Origin: Caldivirga sp.
GTDB taxonomy: Archaea > Thermoproteota > Thermoprotei > Thermoproteales > Thermocladiaceae
Length of the DNA stretch: 14,612 bases
NCBI GenBank assembly: GCA_028275645.1
Contig: JAPWUH010000017.1
Span: forward strand, 1-14,612
Direction: 5' to 3'
Shown piece by piece: positions 7,001 through 12,824 of this stretch. A model generated the notes under the pieces. That model saw only the letters and a program-made list of their open reading frames with translations. It ran no database searches and was not told the origin of the DNA. Both the position numbers and the translations under genes were made by a program. The stretch's first letter is position 1. Each line of letters begins with the position of its first letter.

Positions 7001-7354
7001 ATGAACGTTAAGGTGGCCTATGTGGCGCTTGGATTAAGCATAGTGGCTATACTCCTCTCCACGGTAGCCATGGTTCACAGCTACCTGGGGGTCAATGAAC
7101 TCCTCATAAACCTTGGTTCAACAACCCCCTCAAGCGGGTTCATGTACGAGTTAGCCTTAATAGCCATACTTGACGTGGCCGTGTTCGTAATGTCAGTGTT
7201 CGCCGTTAAGGATAGCTTCCTGGACGTGTCAATGGCCATATACGTTCATGAGGAGGTCCTAGCAAGGATGAGGAGGGTTATTGCACTCACAACAGCTATG
7301 TTATCCTCGGCCTCCATAATGATGATACTCATAGCCATAGCCTCAGTAATCTAG
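7001..7354 (+). CDS. Small membrane protein, three predicted transmembrane helices, unknown function
   Basis: I do not recognise this 117-residue protein. Hydrophobic segments lie at about residues 5-27, 48-68 and 92-117. A loop of about 20 residues between the first two is rich in Ser, Thr, Gly and Asn and is probably outside. The loop between the second and third (residues about 69-91) is charged, with HEEVLARMRR, and is probably cytoplasmic. There is no catalytic motif or cysteine. The ATG is supported by the TATA box 27 bp upstream. Its stop codon lies in the tetranucleotide CTAG, which also holds the stop of the convergent AsnRS gene, so the two coding regions overlap by 4 bp. Nothing in the context points to a job. 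Confidence 0.78.
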   Translation: MNVKVAYVALGLSIVAILLSTVAMVHSYLGVNELLINLGSTTPSSGFMYELALIAILDVAVFVMSVFAVKDSFLDVSMAIYVHEEVLARMRRVIALTTAMLSSASIMMILIAIASVI

Positions 7355-8649
7355 GGTTTAAGCCTCCTCATGTCCCTTGGGAAGGGTAATGCATCCCTAA
7401 TGTGGTCAAGCCCGCATATCCACATGACCAATCTATCCACCCCAAGGCCAAAGCCGGCGTGGGGGACTGAACCATACCTCCTGAGGTCAAGGTACCACTG
7501 GTAGTCCTCCGGGTTTAGGTTGAATCTCCTTATTTTGTCCACAAGCTCATCGTAGTCGAATATACGTTCCCCACCACCCACAACCTCCCCATAGCCCTCG
7601 GGGGCGAGTACATCAACGCTTAGCGTGGTCTCAGGCTTAGCTGGGTCATTCCTATGGTAGAATGCCTTAACCTGCTCAGGGAAGTGGTGTAGGTGTATTG
7701 GTTGGGTGAACTCCAGGGTTAATGCCCTCTCCTCATCAGCGCCTATGTCACTGCCCCACTTCAAGTCAAACCCCTTCCTGTTGAGTATGCCTATGGCCTC
7801 GTCGTAGCTCACCCTCGGGAAGGGTGGCTTAACGTTCTCAAGGGGCTCAGTCCTCCTACCCAGTATGCTTAACTCCTCCAGGTTCCTCTCAAGGACCCTC
7901 TTAACCACGTGGCTTATCAAGTTCTCGGTTATGGTGAAGACGTCCTCAAGCCCAGCCCAAGCCACCTCAGCCTCCGCATGCCAGAACTCTGTTAGGTGTC
8001 TCCGTGTCCTAGACTTCTCGGCCCTGAAGCTTGGGGCCACTGTGTAAACCTTCTCCAGGGAGAATATTAGAGCCTCTAGGTAGAACTGCGATGACTGGGT
8101 TAGGTACGCCTTAGAGCCGAAGTAGTTAACCTCGAAGAGCGTTGACCCACCCTCAACGGCCGAGGTTATGAACATAGGCGCCTGAACCTCATAGTAACCG
8201 TTACTCCTGAACCACTCGTGTATAGCCCCAAAGACCGTATCCCTAATCTTCAGCACCGCCTGCATCCTCCTACTCCTAACCCACAGGTGCCTCATGTCAA
8301 GCAGGTACTCTGAGTCTGCCTTAGCGGCATCCTCATTTATGGGGAACTGCCAACCAACGAAGCTCCATGGGATGTCGGTGACCTGGATCTCAAAGCCCCC
8401 AGGTGCCCTAGGCTCCCTCTTAACGTAACCCCTAACCACCAGTGAGGACTCTATGTTAAGCTGCTCAGCCCTCTTGAAGGCGTCACTGTTATCCTTACTC
8501 ACAACTGCCTGGACAATGCCCGTCGAGTCCCTAACAACTATGAAGATCTTCCCACCAATCTCCCTCTTCCTGTAGACCCAACCCCTAACACTAACCAGCT
8601 TACCCTCCCCGACCGATGCAATATCCTTAACGTGGGTGAAGTCTTGCAT
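7351..8649 (-). CDS. asnS: Asparaginyl-tRNA synthetase, archaeal type
   Basis: This 432-residue class IIb synthetase charges tRNA-Asn with asparagine. An N-terminal OB-fold (about residues 17-100) reads the anticodon. The catalytic core follows, with motif 2 at FRAEKSRTRRHLTEFWHAEAE-like positions 208-228 and motif 3 at GFGLGVDRLVMW (399-410). The segment GYGEVVGGGERI (352-363) and AVEGGSTLF (164-172) are typical of AsnRS; AspRS has a different segment there. This suggests direct asparaginylation, and not only the Asp-tRNA transamidation route. The length is normal. The ATG at 8649 is the only plausible start, with a TATA box centred about 38 bp upstream giving a leader of roughly 10-12 nt, longer than for neighbouring genes. 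It converges on the small membrane protein gene and shares the CTAG stop palindrome with it. Confidence 0.93.
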   Translation of the reverse strand: MQDFTHVKDIASVGEGKLVSVRGWVYRKREIGGKIFIVVRDSTGIVQAVVSKDNSDAFKRAEQLNIESSLVVRGYVKREPRAPGGFEIQVTDIPWSFVGWQFPINEDAAKADSEYLLDMRHLWVRSRRMQAVLKIRDTVFGAIHEWFRSNGYYEVQAPMFITSAVEGGSTLFEVNYFGSKAYLTQSSQFYLEALIFSLEKVYTVAPSFRAEKSRTRRHLTEFWHAEAEVAWAGLEDVFTITENLISHVVKRVLERNLEELSILGRRTEPLENVKPPFPRVSYDEAIGILNRKGFDLKWGSDIGADEERALTLEFTQPIHLHHFPEQVKAFYHRNDPAKPETTLSVDVLAPEGYGEVVGGGERIFDYDELVDKIRRFNLNPEDYQWYLDLRRYGSVPHAGFGLGVDRLVMWICGLDHIRDALPFPRDMRRLKP

Positions 8650-8681
8650 ACCCAGAACTAACCCCCGCGGGTGTTTTAATC

Positions 8682-8691
8682 CTTATAAATT
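8682..8691 (-). promoter_or_regulatory. TATA box of asnS
   Basis: The minus strand reads AATTTATAAG, centred about 38 bp upstream of the AsnRS ATG. That predicts a short untranslated leader rather than a strictly leaderless mRNA. Confidence 0.55.
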
Positions 8692-8745
8692 TAATTACAG
8701 GAGCTTAATTGGGACCGTGTTTAACTGATTTCAGTGTTTTAACCT

Positions 8746-9003
8746 CTAAGAACCTACGGAGAACACTATGGCTAAGGCAATGAATATGATGAAGGTCTCA
8801 ATTGAGCCTGTGATGATGCTAGTAACATCTGGGCCTAAGCTAGCCTGCTTAACAAGCTTGGGTAAAATTCTCTTGATAAAGCTGGCAACTACCACACCCA
8901 CGGCGTAACCTATTAGGGCTATATTATTATGAAGAGTATTATTGATGGTATTGCCACTATTACTGCGCCGCCATTGATGATGATTCGTCCGATATGGACT
9001 CAT
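8746..9003 (-). CDS. Small membrane protein resembling the transmembrane part of MscS-type channels, possibly frameshifted
   Basis: The ORF encodes 85 residues. From about residue 29 it reads IALIGYAVGVVVASFIKRIL, a polar stretch with LGPDVTSII, then a second helix ending FSVGS. This pattern (helix, KR-rich turn, short amphipathic link, helix) resembles the transmembrane region of MscS-family channel proteins, but the gating helix and beta domain are absent. The first 28 residues are odd: rich in Asn and His, with no acidic residue and no hydrophobic segment. In the adjacent frame the same DNA reads as hydrophobic (GRIIINGGAVIVAIPSIILF) and would join smoothly into the second part. Either two compensating indels have altered the gene, or this is a remnant. 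The surrounding DNA is AT-richer than its neighbours. The ATG is supported by a TATA-like element 23 bp upstream. Function is unknown. Confidence 0.5.
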   Translation of the reverse strand: MSPYRTNHHQWRRSNSGNTINNTLHNNIALIGYAVGVVVASFIKRILPKLVKQASLGPDVTSIITGSIETFIIFIALAIVFSVGS

Positions 9004-9020
9004 ATAAAACTTAAACTTGC

Positions 9021-9030
9021 ATATTTATTA
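9021..9030 (-). promoter_or_regulatory. TATA-like element of the small MscS-like ORF
   Basis: The minus strand reads TAATAAATAT, centred about 23 bp upstream of the ATG at 9003. The whole spacer 9004-9128 is AT-rich, so this call is weak. Confidence 0.4.
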
Positions 9031-9128
9031 TTGTATTAGTTCAGTAGATTTTTAAATATTATCTATTGAGGCAATTAAATTTTCTATAAACTTTAATTAA
9101 TGCTATCTGTTCCTTGATAATCGAGTTA

Positions 9129-9380
9129 CTATTGATGAGTTTGGATCGAGAGGATGGCCTTTAAGTTCCTAAGCAGGTCGTTGATGGTGTTCCAGGCAGA
9201 CAATACAATCCTTGGATTACTTACCTCAGCCCTCAACATGTACCGTAGTTCATCACCGTTGCACTCAATGCTAGTCCTAATGCCGTTTGGTAAACCAACC
9301 TCATCAACAATTAGCGCCTTAGCTACGTTTACGCAGTCCATTACCCTAATCCTTAAGGTAACCTCCAGTTCACTTGACAT
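9129..9380 (-). CDS. pcc1: KEOPS complex subunit Pcc1-like protein
   Basis: This 83-residue protein has the size and layout of Pcc1 (CTAG/Pcc1 family), the small dimerising subunit of KEOPS, which with Kae1, Bud32 and Cgi121 makes N6-threonylcarbamoyladenosine at position 37 of tRNAs. The expected features are visible: an N-terminal strand (VTLRIRV), a helix ending ALIVDEVG, the RTSIECNGDELRYMLRAE strand pair around residues 35-52 with the conserved Arg and Ala-Glu, and a last helix starting LSAWNTINDLLRNL. Archaeal Pcc1 proteins are often 75-90 residues. It starts at an ATG that overlaps the end of the upstream gene by 11 bp and has a strong Shine-Dalgarno 8 nt before it, so the two are co-transcribed and probably translationally coupled. 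Other KEOPS genes are not in the window. Assignment is by eye from a short, weakly conserved family. Confidence 0.72.
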   Translation of the reverse strand: MSSELEVTLRIRVMDCVNVAKALIVDEVGLPNGIRTSIECNGDELRYMLRAEVSNPRIVLSAWNTINDLLRNLKAILSIQTHQ

Positions 9381-10029
9381 TGCTGTTAATCACCTCAGCC
9401 ACCTCCCTAACGCTCCCCAACGGCACCTCTGGTGTTGGGTTAGCCTCAACTACTACGCCATTTACTACTGTTAACTCGGCGAACTGAATATTAAGTCTCC
9501 TTAATACTTCACCATACCTCTCATGCTTAACGGTGGCAAATATCTTAGTCTCCTGGGCATTATTAATGTGGGCTAGCACTGAGGCTAGTGATAGTGGGTT
9601 CTTCAGGTAGTGCCTATACTCAAGTATGCTCCTAGCCCCCTCAACAGTGTCCACGAACCCCCCTAAGCCTAGGGACCAGGCTGTGTTGAAGTAATAGGGC
9701 CCCTTGGTGAACGCCCTCTTAACAGCCTCGTCACCGGCAACCAGCTCATACTCAACCCCCTGCTCCTTAAGCAGCTTAATGACTGACAGAGAGTTCAATA
9801 TACCCACCGCGTCGTTAATGCTCCTACCGACGGTTAACGCTATTGATAACGCCGTGTACGGGTTAATGGCCGTGAAGATCACAAGGTCGTAGTTGCTGGC
9901 TAGGCGCTGGTTAAACGGCTCATTATCTAGGTTCAGTTGAGTGACCTGGTGACCCATGCTAACCAGTTCGCTGGCCAATTTACCCACGCTAAACCTACTT
10001 GAGTCACTCACAATAAGCAGCCTAGCCAC
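9370..10029 (-). CDS. Unrecognised protein with a faint ATP-grasp-like look, co-transcribed with pcc1
   Basis: I cannot name this 219-residue protein with confidence. Residues 1-75 look like a Rossmann-type half: MARLLIVSDSS, a helix SVGKLASELVSMGHQV, and NYDLVIFTAINPYTALSIAL. This resembles the pre-ATP-grasp domain of RimK/LysX-type ligases. GILNSLSVIKLLKEQGVEYELV (76-97) sits where those enzymes have the segment that selects the nucleotide, but the Asp-Lys pair is missing. GLGGFVDTVEGARSILEYRHYL (121-142) loosely resembles their glycine-rich phosphate loop. It is about 60 residues shorter than such ligases, so if related it is degenerate and probably not a ligase. The start is taken at the GTG at 10029, 26 bp from a TATA box; the in-frame GTG at 10038 is only 18 bp away. 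The 11-bp overlap with pcc1 suggests a link to tRNA modification. Confidence 0.7.
   Translation of the reverse strand: MARLLIVSDSSRFSVGKLASELVSMGHQVTQLNLDNEPFNQRLASNYDLVIFTAINPYTALSIALTVGRSINDAVGILNSLSVIKLLKEQGVEYELVAGDEAVKRAFTKGPYYFNTAWSLGLGGFVDTVEGARSILEYRHYLKNPLSLASVLAHINNAQETKIFATVKHERYGEVLRRLNIQFAELTVVNGVVVEANPTPEVPLGSVREVAEVINSNVK
9389..9396 (-). promoter_or_regulatory. Shine-Dalgarno of pcc1 inside the upstream gene
   Basis: The minus strand reads GAGGTGAT, an eight-base match to the archaeal anti-Shine-Dalgarno, 8 nt before the pcc1 ATG. It fixes the start and supports coupling to the upstream gene. Confidence 0.75.
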
Positions 10030-10050
10030 GTGAACCACAACTATAAACCT

Positions 10051-10060
10051 AAATAAAGTT
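10051..10060 (-). promoter_or_regulatory. TATA box of the unrecognised gene upstream of pcc1
   Basis: The minus strand reads AACTTTATTT, centred 26 bp from the GTG at 10029 and 18 bp from the GTG at 10038. Its position favours the shorter protein. A second TATA-like stretch at 10041-10050 is too close to either start. Confidence 0.5.
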
Positions 10061-10172
10061 AACCCTAATGTCGAGGTTTAATGCGAAGGCTGCGTGGGGT
10101 TTACTTCAGGTGATCTGTGGGTAATGAATGACTGAGTTCTTCCTCCTTCACCTAATTGGCCAGTGGGATAGT

Positions 10173-10182
10173 CTTATAAATC
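10173..10182 (+). promoter_or_regulatory. TATA box of the acidic/His-rich protein gene
   Basis: CTTATAAATC is centred about 25 bp before the GTG at 10202, predicting a leaderless mRNA and supporting that start. Confidence 0.6.
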
Positions 10183-10201
10183 CCAGTTAACGTGGGTTGG
10201 T

Positions 10202-10699
10202 GTGTTTGATTTTAAGCAGATTAAGCTTGGGCTTGAGGAATGGAGGAGGCTTGGGAATGAGCTTAAGAGGATTGGGGCTTCAGATAAGCTTGAACTGGTG
10301 CTTAACATAGTGGTCGTCCCGGCCACGGAGAATGAAGAGGATGAGGAGGATGAGGAATATCACCACCATACAGCACCCCCAGAGTTCATGGAGGATTTAA
10401 GTAAGGTTGTTGAGGCCATTAGGAGCGAGTACCATGCCAGCGCCGACTACCACTCCCACGGTGATCATGGGGAGTTGCTGGTGGCCTTAACCACCGATGG
10501 GGTTAACATACCCAATGTGATAAGGGGTATTATTGAGGAGGCCAGGGGCTGTGAATCATGCATGATACACAGCATTGATGGTGAGGTCCACCTGGGGAAT
10601 GACGTGTCAGCCATAGTGTTCGGCGATTCATACAAGTTAACCTTCATACTGCCGGGTCAAGATGGAAGGAGACTAATAATAATGGAATTACACACCTGA
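10202..10699 (+). CDS. Acidic and histidine-rich small protein, possible metal binder, unknown function
   Basis: I do not recognise the family of this 165-residue soluble protein. It begins with an amphipathic helix (about residues 5-28) and a strand (ELVLNIVVVP). Then comes an acidic run (EDEEDEE within 44-52) that leads straight into HHH at 54-56. A second histidine cluster, YHSHGDHG at 83-90, follows a helix (residues 62-76). Near the centre there is a CESC pair at 117-120 with H123 and H130 close by. Ten histidines in 165 residues, clustered and next to acidic residues, suggest metal binding, for example of zinc, nickel or copper, but no known metallochaperone motif is present. The last 25 residues form two strands. 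The GTG start is supported by the TATA box. The 3' end overlaps the convergent membrane protein gene by 12 bp. Confidence 0.78.
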   Translation: MFDFKQIKLGLEEWRRLGNELKRIGASDKLELVLNIVVVPATENEEDEEDEEYHHHTAPPEFMEDLSKVVEAIRSEYHASADYHSHGDHGELLVALTTDGVNIPNVIRGIIEEARGCESCMIHSIDGEVHLGNDVSAIVFGDSYKLTFILPGQDGRRLIIMELHT

Positions 10700-10978
10700 C
10701 GTATCAAAGTCACTGGGCCTAACCCCCCTTGAGCGGAGTAACATCACTATGAAGAGGACCAGGAGAATCACGAAGACCGCTAGCATAACCCAGGATAGGG
10801 CTGTCACTACGGTTGGTTTATTACCCATCACTATGGCTATTGGTATTGGAAAGACTAGGATGGCCCCACCCCAAGTGACCCCACTCGGCTGGGTGGATAA
10901 CGCCGTTAGGATGATGGCTATTATCGGTATGAGCACGGCGGCGAATATTAACGCTAGGCCAACCTGGTAGAGCCTCAT
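10688..10978 (-). CDS. DUF131-type small membrane protein, second of a tandem pair
   Basis: This 96-residue protein has two or three hydrophobic segments (about residues 7-27, 39-53 and 60-82 counted from the ATG at 10978) around the motif WGGAILVFPIPIAIVMG. That motif aligns with YGGVVVIGPIPIVFG in the upstream neighbour, and both resemble the core of the small archaeal membrane family DUF131, whose function is unknown. This copy is more diverged: one Gly of the GPIPI core is Phe, and a short charged tail with RSRG follows the last helix. An in-frame GTG at 10987 would add three residues and overlap the upstream stop; the ATG two bases after that stop, with a weak GGGTG before it, is preferred. 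The stop overlaps the convergent His-rich gene by 12 bp. It is likely co-transcribed with the upstream copy. Confidence 0.72.
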   Translation of the reverse strand: MRLYQVGLALIFAAVLIPIIAIILTALSTQPSGVTWGGAILVFPIPIAIVMGNKPTVVTALSWVMLAVFVILLVLFIVMLLRSRGVRPSDFDTSGV

Positions 10979-10979
10979 G

Positions 10980-11255
10980 TTAAACACCCATCATTGGCAG
11001 TAGTATGAGTAGTACGAAGACCAGTACCACGACTATGGTTAATATGATAGCCCACTTAACTACCGATGAGTCATTCCCGAAGACGATGGGTATGGGCCCA
11101 ATGACAACTACCCCACCGTACTTGGCATTTCCCTTACCCTCCTCACCCCCTTTACCCCTGGCTGCATCTGCAATAATCAGTATTACCCCCACTACCGCAA
11201 GTATGAAGGCCAGGAGTATGCTTAGCACCAGTACATCAACCCAGTTAACCACCAT
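10980..11255 (-). CDS. DUF131-type small membrane protein, first of a tandem pair
   Basis: This 91-residue protein has a hydrophobic helix at about 6-28, a charged glycine-rich linker (ARGKGGEEGKG around 32-42), the motif YGGVVVIGPIPIVFG at 46-60 and a second helix at about 67-88. The layout and motif fit DUF131, a small archaeal family of integral membrane proteins with no assigned role. It is the more typical of the two tandem copies. The ATG at 11255 lies 29 bp from the centre of a TATA box at 11279-11289. The next gene starts two bases after its stop, so the two form a short operon. A paralogous pair made by local duplication is the simplest explanation, though the copies are now quite different. 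Confidence 0.78.
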   Translation of the reverse strand: MVVNWVDVLVLSILLAFILAVVGVILIIADAARGKGGEEGKGNAKYGGVVVIGPIPIVFGNDSSVVKWAIILTIVVVLVFVLLILLPMMGV

Positions 11256-11278
11256 ACGACCTTCATAGCGTTAACCCC

Positions 11279-11289
11279 CTTTAATAAAG
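11279..11289 (-). promoter_or_regulatory. TATA box of the DUF131 pair
   Basis: The minus strand reads CTTTATTAAAG, centred 29 bp upstream of the ATG at 11255. The element is nearly symmetrical, so orientation is inferred from the gene. Confidence 0.5.
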
Positions 11290-11314
11290 GTTTCTCAAAT
11301 TCGATATGTGAAAA

Positions 11315-11324
11315 CATTTAATTA
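11315..11324 (+). promoter_or_regulatory. TATA box deciding the start of the 148-residue gene
   Basis: CATTTAATTA is centred 27 bp before the ATG at 11347 but only 18 bp before the in-frame ATG at 11338, so the downstream ATG is preferred. A palindrome at 11326-11337 lies between this box and the start. Confidence 0.5.
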
Positions 11325-11346
11325 ACCTAGCCTAGGCATGGTTACT

Positions 11347-11793
11347 ATGTCATCCGAGTATACGGTGGTTTACGAAACTGAGGTGGAGGTGCCAATAAGG
11401 TTCAGTAAGGATACCCCCGAGGAGGCTCGGTTGAGGAGGCTTGAGAGGTGGCCCAGGGAGGCCGGGTTATCCCAGCCCCTTGGGGAGGGTGGCTCATTCA
11501 CCAACATAGTTAAGGAGTACGCCACCACCTATGATTTGCAGCCTGGGGAGAGGAGGTGGAGCGTTGAGAGGAGTGGGGATAAGCTGGTAGTGTCTATGAG
11601 GTGGAGCTTACTCAGGAACGGCGTAGAGAAGGGTCATGCCGATATCAACGGTGAGTTGAACCTACAACCCACGGAGGAGTCGGGCGCCTTAGTCTATACG
11701 TATAAGCTTAAGTACAGCATATCCGTCAGTAATGATGTGCTTTCCGAGAAGGCCACAAGCGACCTGGGTAGCCTAGGGGAGTTAAACCTCTAA
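11347..11793 (+). CDS. Small soluble protein of unknown function
   Basis: I do not recognise this 148-residue protein. It begins with strands (SSEYTVVYETEVEVPIRF), followed by a charged helix rich in Arg and Glu (about residues 22-40, EEARLRRLERWPREAG). The second half alternates predicted strands: RRWSVERS, LVVSMRWSLL, HADINGELNL and ALVYTYKLKYSISV. A beta-rich sheet with one or two helices, perhaps a lipid- or ligand-binding sandwich, is the most that can be said. There are no cysteines, histidine clusters or transmembrane segments and no signal peptide. The start is chosen from the TATA box spacing; the ATG at 11338 would add three residues. It is flanked by divergent DUF131 genes and a convergent ureohydrolase gene, and appears to be transcribed alone. 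Confidence 0.72.
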   Translation: MSSEYTVVYETEVEVPIRFSKDTPEEARLRRLERWPREAGLSQPLGEGGSFTNIVKEYATTYDLQPGERRWSVERSGDKLVVSMRWSLLRNGVEKGHADINGELNLQPTEESGALVYTYKLKYSISVSNDVLSEKATSDLGSLGELNL

Positions 11794-11828
11794 GTTAACC
11801 ATTAACCCTGATTAACGCCCCTTAAATT

Positions 11829-12743
11829 TTAACCACGGGCACGCCTGCACTTGATACTCCATAGGTACAGGTTGGCTATGTCCACTATCAGCCTCAGCGT
11901 TAATGAGGCTGTTACATGGGACTGGTCATTTGGGGGTGAATACTCCACCACGTCAACTGCCACTAACCTATCCGCTATCATGGGCATTAACACGCTGAGC
12001 GCCTTATAGACGGCCCAGTAATCAACACCACCCGCCTCAGGGTTACCAACCCCTGGGGCTATGGTTGGGTCGAAGACGTCGATATCTATGGACAGGTGTA
12101 TGGGGGCCTTAATCTCCATTAAACCCGAGAGCACTTCATGAAGCCCCGCGGGGCTTATGCTCATCAACTCCACTGAGTCTAGAAGAACTGGGGTGCGCAG
12201 TTTCATGGCGAAGTCAAGCTCCTCCTCATCATAACCCCGGAAGCCCAGGTTAACGTACATCGATGGTTTAACCTCAGTGTTAAGTAGCCTACCGAAGGTG
12301 GCGTGGCTTAACCCCTGTCCAGGTGGCCACTCACTCCTTAGGTCCAGGTGGGCGTCGAACTGTATGAAGGCGCCCAGTTCACCGTACCTATCCCTAATGG
12401 CCCTAGCCACTGCCAGCGATAACGTGTGTTCACCACCAATATTAACCACAAGCCCGCTCCCCAGTAACCCAGCCTCAACCTCCCTAACCCTGCCTAGGTT
12501 AACCCCAGTCTCACCCTGGAGCAGAGGTACATCACCAACATCCCTGAATTCGCCCAGCGGCTCAACGCCAAGGTGCTCGGTTGGGGTTGCCTCAAGGTAT
12601 GGTGAAATGAACCTGAGTACCCCTGGGGAGAACCTTGTCCCTGGCTTAAAGCTAACGGTGTCCTCCATCGGTATACCCACCACTATCACCATGCCCTTGG
12701 GGTTATTCACGCCGAAGAGTGGGTTACTTGGTTCATGGAGCAT
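11829..12743 (-). CDS. speB: Agmatinase-family ureohydrolase (arginase superfamily)
   Basis: This 304-residue protein has all six manganese ligands of the arginase/agmatinase superfamily: H106 in GGEHT, D130, H132 and D134 in DAHLD, and D220 and D222 in SIDIDVFDP (218-226). E267 in VDVVEYSP is the conserved late glutamate. The family hydrolyses guanidino groups to urea. In crenarchaea, arginine is decarboxylated to agmatine, and agmatine or N1-aminopropylagmatine is then hydrolysed to make putrescine or spermidine, so a polyamine role is likely. The substrate loop differs from common agmatinases: SHATF instead of SHGT (146-150) and GVGNPEAGG instead of GTPE-type (231-239). Arginase or guanidinobutyrase activity therefore cannot be excluded. 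The ATG at 12743 gives a normal length, with only a weak TATA-like ACGTTAAACA about 32 bp upstream. It is transcribed away from the 366-residue gene. Confidence 0.87.
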   Translation of the reverse strand: MLHEPSNPLFGVNNPKGMVIVVGIPMEDTVSFKPGTRFSPGVLRFISPYLEATPTEHLGVEPLGEFRDVGDVPLLQGETGVNLGRVREVEAGLLGSGLVVNIGGEHTLSLAVARAIRDRYGELGAFIQFDAHLDLRSEWPPGQGLSHATFGRLLNTEVKPSMYVNLGFRGYDEEELDFAMKLRTPVLLDSVELMSISPAGLHEVLSGLMEIKAPIHLSIDIDVFDPTIAPGVGNPEAGGVDYWAVYKALSVLMPMIADRLVAVDVVEYSPPNDQSHVTASLTLRLIVDIANLYLWSIKCRRARG

Positions 12744-12792
12744 TGCTAACTGGCCTTAGGCACATTTTTGTGTTTAACGTTGTTGGTGTGAG

Positions 12793-12802
12793 CGTTAAAA
12801 AG
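12793..12802 (+). promoter_or_regulatory. TATA box of the 366-residue gene
   Basis: CGTTAAAAAG is centred 27 bp before the GTG at 12825 and supports a leaderless start there. Confidence 0.55.
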
Positions 12803-12824
12803 GTGGCCCGCATTAGTTAAAGCC

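Noticed and set aside
8700..8735. ACTGA-TT-TCAGT inverted repeat as a terminator
   Set aside because: The stem is only 5 bp with a 2-base loop, and it lies between minus-strand genes with no clear run of T residues after it on that strand.
9254..9300. Possible second C/D box sRNA on the minus strand in pcc1 (GTGATGA then CTGA)
   Set aside because: The distance from the C box to the CTGA is about 20 nt, no C' or D box follows, and the segment is explained as coding sequence.
10061..10170. Possible C/D box sRNA or other small RNA in the spacer upstream of the His-rich gene
   Set aside because: GTGATCT and CTGA are present but the C box is imperfect, the spacing is wrong and no second pair of boxes exists.
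11290..11312. TTCGA-containing stretch resembling a tRNA T-loop
   Set aside because: The flanking bases cannot form the T stem, and no D or anticodon arm is nearby. Split tRNA halves were considered, since relatives have them, but no bulge-helix-bulge partner was seen.
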